A stretch of DNA of 64,000 nt from NCBI RefSeq assembly GCF_030247185.1, contig NC_080572.1, positions 41,384,896 to 41,448,895 on the forward strand, written 5' to 3'. The position numbers and the translations under genes are program-made. The stretch is from Malaya genurostris. Its lineage: Eukaryota > Arthropoda > Insecta > Diptera > Culicidae. The notes below the pieces were generated by a model. The model was not told the DNA's origin and did not search any database. It saw nothing but the letters and a program-made list of their open reading frames with translations. Below are positions 58,920-64,000 of the stretch, one piece after another. Numbering within the stretch: position 1 is the first letter of the stretch; the number at the start of each line of letters is the position of its first letter.

Positions 58920-59173
58920 GTTTGTTGAAACCTGATGTAGTCACCTTTTTCTCGGTTTTCATCTTCAGTTTCCTTTGGAGCTTCTTGACGCTTAGGATCG
59001 TCGGCCGTCCGGAATCAGGCTTTCTTTCGATGCTCTGATTGTTATCTAATAGTGCCAAAACGGGCGTATCCGGCGACCACAAAGTGCCACACGATGTCAG
59101 TTTTCGATGTGGCGGGGTGCCGTTCTTTGAACGCAGACACTTCTGATCGGAATTGATTCTCTGTTTTTGCCAT
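58920..59173 (-). pseudogene. Tc1/mariner-type transposase N-terminal fragment
   Basis: From ATG 59173 the minus strand reads MAKTENQFRSEVSAFKERHP ... IVWHFVVAGYARFGTI. After a frameshift near 59050 it continues DNNQSIERKPDSGRPTILSV and KKLQRKLKMKTEKKV. The SIERKPxSGRP segment is the GRPR-like linker of Tc1/mariner DNA-binding domains. No catalytic part remains; repeat R abuts the truncated end. Confidence 0.55.
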
Positions 59174-59287
59174 CACGGTTCAAAACTCGTTTTTCACAGA
59201 GATTACATTTCCTTTCTTTATAATTATGGCAAAAATTACACCTTTGGTAACGTTAACGTGTACGCAAAAGAGCCTTTTTCAAAAAGC

Positions 59288-59464
59288 TGGTATTACATTC
59301 CTGTAGTGGAATTTGACTTTCGCAGCCGATTCAGAGTGTACAGAACCATTGCATGGCTGGCGCTACGATCCTACTGACACTACGAATCCTTCCAGGTCGG
59401 GGCTCGTACATACGACAACTGGTTTGTAAGACCAGTGCCCTATGCATTAAACCGCCAACCCGGG
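59288..59464 (-). mobile_element. Second-family tRNA-related SINE, older copy
   Basis: It matches the SINE at 58678-58887 (ggtattacattcc, gattcagagtgtacagaacc, cttccaggtcggggctcg, tttgtaagaccagtg). The GCAAAG tail is missing or decayed, and no clear duplication is seen. Confidence 0.75.
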
Positions 59465-60219
59465 ACAATAACTACTTTTTCAACTACTTTCGAATTTATT
59501 TAGTATGTATATGAGAATAATTTCCATAGTTCAAACATTATTAAGAAATCTTTGAATGCTGTTAGCTTATCTTATTTAAATATCTGATGAAGATGACACA
59601 AAAGTTCAACCGAGCAGACATTATTTACAAGGTAAACTAGTAAATTGAATGCACGATTATTATTTTGAGTGATTTTTACTCTGCGGTAGTGTGAGCATAG
59701 CAGTATCAGCTGGTTTCAAATTTCTACGTTTGTCAATACTTTGATGTGTATAAAAAATGTTTTTCGATTTCGAAATGTCATTTTGCGAAGCTCTCTTTCT
59801 GTGTTTGCCCTCGAGAAAAACAGCAGCTGAAAGCCATCTAGTTTTATGAAAGGCACATGATAAGTAAAAACTTACTCCTACAATCTAGAATGGGCTCTCA
59901 CTCGCCATACAACTGAGAATTAGCACCTTCGGATTTCTATTTGTTTCGACAATTCTATAACCTTGTTGTACAACGGTTCACTTCATACGAAGAATTGAAA
60001 TAAGGGATCGATTGGTGGTTTGACTCCAAACCACCAGGTTTTTGAATATATGATCAAGGAAATTTCTCGAACGGTGGATAAAAGCCGTAGAAAGTGGCGG
60101 AAGGTACTTTGAACGAAATTGAGTTTACCAATTTTACAATAAAATTATGATTTCGCGGAAAAAGAACTCACTTCAAGAACCAGTATATTAGTAAATGCGG
60201 CAAAAGTCAAGCTTGACTA
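59465..60219. other. Non-coding stretch
   Basis: No recognised features. Confidence 0.45.
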
Positions 60220-60456
60220 GGGTAACAGAGGTATTTTGGCCCACTTTAGGATTGATTTTATTTTGGCCCACTTAGTAAAAATATCCATCAAATGTTGTTA
60301 TATCTTCGAAAACTCCTTCCGCAATAGGTAATTTAATGTGATTAGCTTCAAATTGATGAAACATGGGTTACTTAACATCGATAAAATCCGATGAAATTGA
60401 TAAAGTTTGTTAGGTGGGCCAAAATATATGAAGTGGCCAAAATACCTCTGTTACCC
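60220..60456. mobile_element. 237-bp MITE with TA target duplication
   Basis: Inverted ends gggtaacagaggtattttgg are identical for 20 bases at both ends and followed by CC. TA is at 60218-60219 and 60457-60458. It is non-coding, and a TA duplication suggests mobilisation by a Tc1/mariner-type transposase. Confidence 0.88.
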
Positions 60457-62344
60457 TACATGGAGTGACGTTCAAACGTATCGAAACACTCGAACCAACA
60501 TTGATGACGGGGGTCGAATCAAATACGTTTCTAACACTGAAACTATCATTTCAATGATGAACTCAGTTGTGTTACGTATCGTGTAATAAGTCATCAGTGC
60601 CCTTCGAACCTGCGATAGATTCGAGATAAAGCAATATTTAAAAGCACCAAATTAGAACCAAACCGATTTGATCACGTATGTGTTATCCATCAGCACTCGG
60701 ACACTATCGCTATCAATCCATCATCACGGTAGCCGTATATGATTAATAAAATAAAAACAAACTCATTTTCAAAACAATTTACAAGTACAAGTACAAATTA
60801 CCATGCACTGCATACCGCAATGCATCGAAACGAGTGCGGTAATAACACCTGATGAATGCGTCACGGTGACAACCGCAGTCGTAGTCTCACCTTGTGGCGT
60901 ACAGCCACCGTGACAAAACAAAAATGCATCTCATACATGACTACCTTAGTTGGTAGAAAAAGGTGAAGTTGTAGGGGCGGAAGGAGACGAAAGAGCAGCC
61001 AGGTAAATCGTTAGTCCGATGACGCTAGATCCGTTCCCGGTTGAGTCATCGCGACGCATTAACGCGCGCTCGATAAAAGATGTCCTACGGATTTTCAGAA
61101 AAATTGATAAAATTGTTATCACCGCTACCGGTGACGATAGCGACGAAAAAAGTAACTTGCAGTTTGACCGGCTACCTGCGTGTTTTCCGCGTCAGCAAAC
61201 TACAGTACCGTGATTCAATGGAGCTACCCCGCAACAATTTATCTAGGAGACATTCCTAGAGATAACATGAATATGCGATCCCTTGGGGGAGCCGCGATGA
61301 GTGCGCGAATTCCAAACGGTTGTTATTTGTTCAAACCTGTTATGTTAATTGTCGTGCTAAATGATCGAACACGCAGTTCACGCCAAATGTTTCCTTCGAA
61401 GCTGAATATCAATTAGCGTCGTTAGTCGTACGCCGCTTGATTTGATCGATATGCAATATCCGAAGCAAAACAATTGCCCGGTTCGAACTGCACTGGAACC
61501 CGATAATTTTTTGGCTTGGTTTTGGATGAATTCAATCAAACAAGTTGTGAACGATAATAACCTAGATTTGCGCTCTGCCGGCTATGCTAATCAACGGAGA
61601 AGGTAATCGGAGCGAGTAATATGTAACAAAATGATTATCACCGTTGATTGATTAAATTAGGTAAAGGTTTTCCTCTACAGTAACATAAGTTTTTTAGAAG
61701 ATCGCTGCGCTGAAAGGGTTAATGATTTAATTAATTCTATAATAAATCCTTTTTTTCCTTTCTCATATAGAAAGGTTATGCAATCACTGTAAAAACCGAT
61801 TTTTGAACCGAGGGCCGAGTGTCATATACCATTCGACTCAGTTCGTCGAGTACGCAAAATGTGTGTGTGTGTCTCCCGGATCTGCAAATATAGGGTAAAG
61901 TGTGTTAAAAACTTTATACCATCATTGGAAAGGGCGAAAAATCGTAAAAAGTGGTAGTCAAATCTACCACTAGATGGATTAAAACAGATTTTTTCATTGT
62001 TGATATCAATATTTGTTTCACACTGTACTTGAAAAAGTTTTGCTGTTCTAATGACACTACAACTCTCAAGGCAAATTTCTTCCATACGAACGTCGTGCTC
62101 TCAGCCCCTCCCAGACTAAGAAGATATTTTATTTAAACGGAATTACGTAAACTATTTACGAGAAATTAATCTGAATTAATCAAAATTTCACACTTAGAAA
62201 AAAACGTGTAAATTTACATCTTCTGAGATTGAGATTCAAAATAAATTCATTTTTGCAGTTGATTTAACATATATTTTATGCATTTCGACATATTTTGAAA
62301 TACAGAAACTTGCCAGTTTACTCACCTGCTTGCAAGGCTAGCTA
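60457..62344. other. Non-coding stretch with a dispersed repeat
   Basis: No supported exon. About 61735-62000 carries the mosquito repeat with cctttctcatatagaaaggt, gggccgagtgtcatatacca, a short TG tract, and agtggtag...accactagatgg. It is related to 33241-33480 and 34285-34400. Confidence 0.5.
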
Positions 62345-63268
62345 ACACATGGATCAATAAGTCCCGAGACTAAAGCAGAGATGGCGCTCTTAGTAAATCA
62401 GTAACCACGTCTTTCTAGAGTACTAACCTTTGCTTGAAACGGGTTAAAATTTTAAGTCGATCCGACCAGAAACAGCTGAGTTATCGAGGTTGGAGTAAAG
62501 TCGTTTTGTAGTTTGTTTAAAAAATGAAAAAAACCGAGTTTCGTGTTTTGATAAAACATTGTTTTTTAATGGGTAAAAACACCGTGCAAGCGAAACAATG
62601 GATTGAAAAATGTTATCCGGACTATTGTCCATCAAAATCAACGATTTGTCGGTGGTTCGCCGAGTTTAAACGTGGTCGTACCGACACAAGTGACGCGGAA
62701 CGCTCGGGTAGACCTGTGGAAGCCGTTACACCGGAAAATGTGAGTGAAGTGACAAAAATTATAATGAAAGATCGTAAAGTGAAGCTCCGTGAGATTGCTG
62801 AGATGACACAGATATCATATGGAAGTGTATTTACTATCCTTCAAGAAAAATTGAGCATGAAAAAGGTTTTTTCCAAGTGGGCGCCGTGATTGCTTTCGAT
62901 GGAACAAAATGCACCCTGCCACAAGTCGATGAAAACAATGGCGAAATTGAACGAATTGACCCCCCCCCCCCACCCCCCCCCCCCCTTCTCGCCAGATTTA
63001 GCCCCCAGTGACTACTGGCTCTTTGATGATCTTAAAAAAATGCTCCAGGGAATAAGATTTGGCTCAAATGAAGAGGTCATCGCTGAAACTGAAGCTTATT
63101 TTGAAGCGAAAGATAAATTGTTTTTATAAACATGGTATTGAAAAATTTGGAAAAAACGTTGGAACCATTGTATCACCATAAAAGGTGATTATGTTGATCA
63201 ATAAAAAAATATTTTGCAAAAAGAATGTTGTTTCCATTGTTAGTTTCGGGACTCATTGATCCATGTGT
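62345..63268 (+). mobile_element. mariner (DD34D) deletion derivative, copy 2
   Basis: A 924-bp element has TA at 62343-62344 and 63269-63270 and the inverted ends acacatggatcaataagtcc / acacatggatcaatgagtcc. It has the same internal structure as 44709-45631 in the opposite orientation. Confidence 0.88.
62524..63126 (+). pseudogene. mariner transposase with internal deletion and poly-C expansion
   Basis: Starts MKKTEFRVLIKHCFLMGKNT and keeps the DNA-binding half through KVFSKWAP, then a stop. The C-terminal part resumes as NAPCHKSMKTMAKL and SPDLAPSDYWLFDDL in another frame. The first catalytic Asp region is absent, as in copy 1. At 62960-62983 the segment between the second and third Asp is replaced by an interrupted poly-C tract giving PPPHPPPPF. 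Confidence 0.85.
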
Positions 63269-63539
63269 TAAGTTTGACACTTTTATAAATCAGTTGTGTA
63301 AAATTCAGTCATTTTACGAATTGGGCTTCTGATAAATGAAAGATGGATTCAAGTATATTTTTTACCTGATGTTGCTTGTATGTAACAGGTTTAACTTTCG
63401 AAAGAGTTCTGGAGTGTAGTAACATTAGTTCGTCAAATTTTACGCTCTATTCATGAACAAATTTAACAGAATTTCGACAATTTCAAAATTCCAAAGAAAG
63501 AATGGAAACTTTCACAATATAAGTATTTTCGGAATTGAT

Positions 63540-64000
63540 TTGAAGATCAGATGCCGGAAAACAATGGTTGGGGTGGTTCCGAAATCTAAGATGGCGTCTT
63601 GAATTTTGGAACAATCTCAAGCATTGCTTTCTTGCATCTAATTATCTAATCCGTTCCAAAAGAATCCCATTTATATGAGTTTTCAATGAATATCCATAAA
63701 CCGGAAATCGCCATCCTGGATTTCGAAACGACCCAAACATAATTTTCCGGCTTCTACATATCAAATCCCTCCCGAAAACCCATATCTTAAAGGTTTTATT
63801 AAAATCGATCAATCGCCATATTGGATTTAGGAAGGAACTCAAATAGCGTTTTCTGATATCTAATCATCAAATCATCGGCCTAAAATACCCATATTGTACG
63901 GGCTCAAAGGAATATCAATAAACCGTAAGTCGCCATATTGAAATTCGAAACGACCTCAAACATCGTTTTCCGGCACCTACACTCTTAGAAAAAAAATCGT
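63540..64000. repeat. Imperfect tandem repeat, unit about 145-150 bp
   Basis: The phrases gtcgccatattg, gaaacgacc(t)caaac, and ttttccggc(t/a)(t/c)ctac recur about three times with the same spacing, together with cccat(a/t)t(a/t) and ggaatatca/gaatatcca (t)aaacc. The array runs off the right edge. Confidence 0.6.

Overview
The window is mosquito genomic DNA, most probably from a culicine such as Aedes. It is AT-rich and repeat-dense, with tRNA-derived Feilai-type SINEs, a Juan-like Jockey-clade LINE, an I-clade (MosquI-like) LINE and DD37E (ITmD37E-type) Tc1/mariner elements, a combination known from culicine mosquitoes. Nearly all of it looks like intron sequence of one plus-strand host gene. 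Two exons, 1492-1785 and 31605-31907, encode the first two immunoglobulin domains of a Roundabout (Robo) axon-guidance receptor. Both exons are bounded by phase-1 introns, and the intron between them is 29.8 kb.

Layout. 1-14.4 kb: Robo Ig1 exon, a DD37E transposon, dispersed repeats, and a SINE split by a small Mutator-like MITE with a 9-bp target duplication. 14.4-30.1 kb: a nested stack inside the large intron. A MITE built of TTTCGCCGAAA units is interrupted by a second MITE of 719 bp (target duplication CTACCAT). That MITE is interrupted by an I-clade LINE (12-bp duplication), and the LINE by a 4.1-kb DNA transposon (TA duplication). The 4.1-kb transposon carries an apparently intact five-exon minus-strand gene and a CACTA-like transposase exon. 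Next to the junction sits a 2.96-kb RAG1/Transib-like element whose ends look like 23-RSS recombination signals and whose arms are a 0.92-kb inverted duplication. 30.1-31.6 kb: LINE and mariner debris, then the Robo Ig2 exon.

32-64 kb: downstream Robo intron or flank. It holds a mariner remnant, an intact gag-like ORF without a polymerase, a second DD37E copy, two mariner deletion derivatives in opposite orientation, and a second host-type gene: three exons on the minus strand at 46.4-47.1 kb, encoding a 191-residue four-pass membrane protein. A 3' fragment and a full-length copy of a Juan-like LINE follow, each with its own target duplication, then SINEs, a TA-type MITE and a tandem repeat at the right edge.

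Only the Robo exons and the four-pass membrane gene look like host genes. Almost everything else is transposable elements at different stages of decay. The two most unusual objects are the Transib-like palindrome with RSS-like ends (26536-29490) and the two-gene 4.1-kb transposon (16427-20543).
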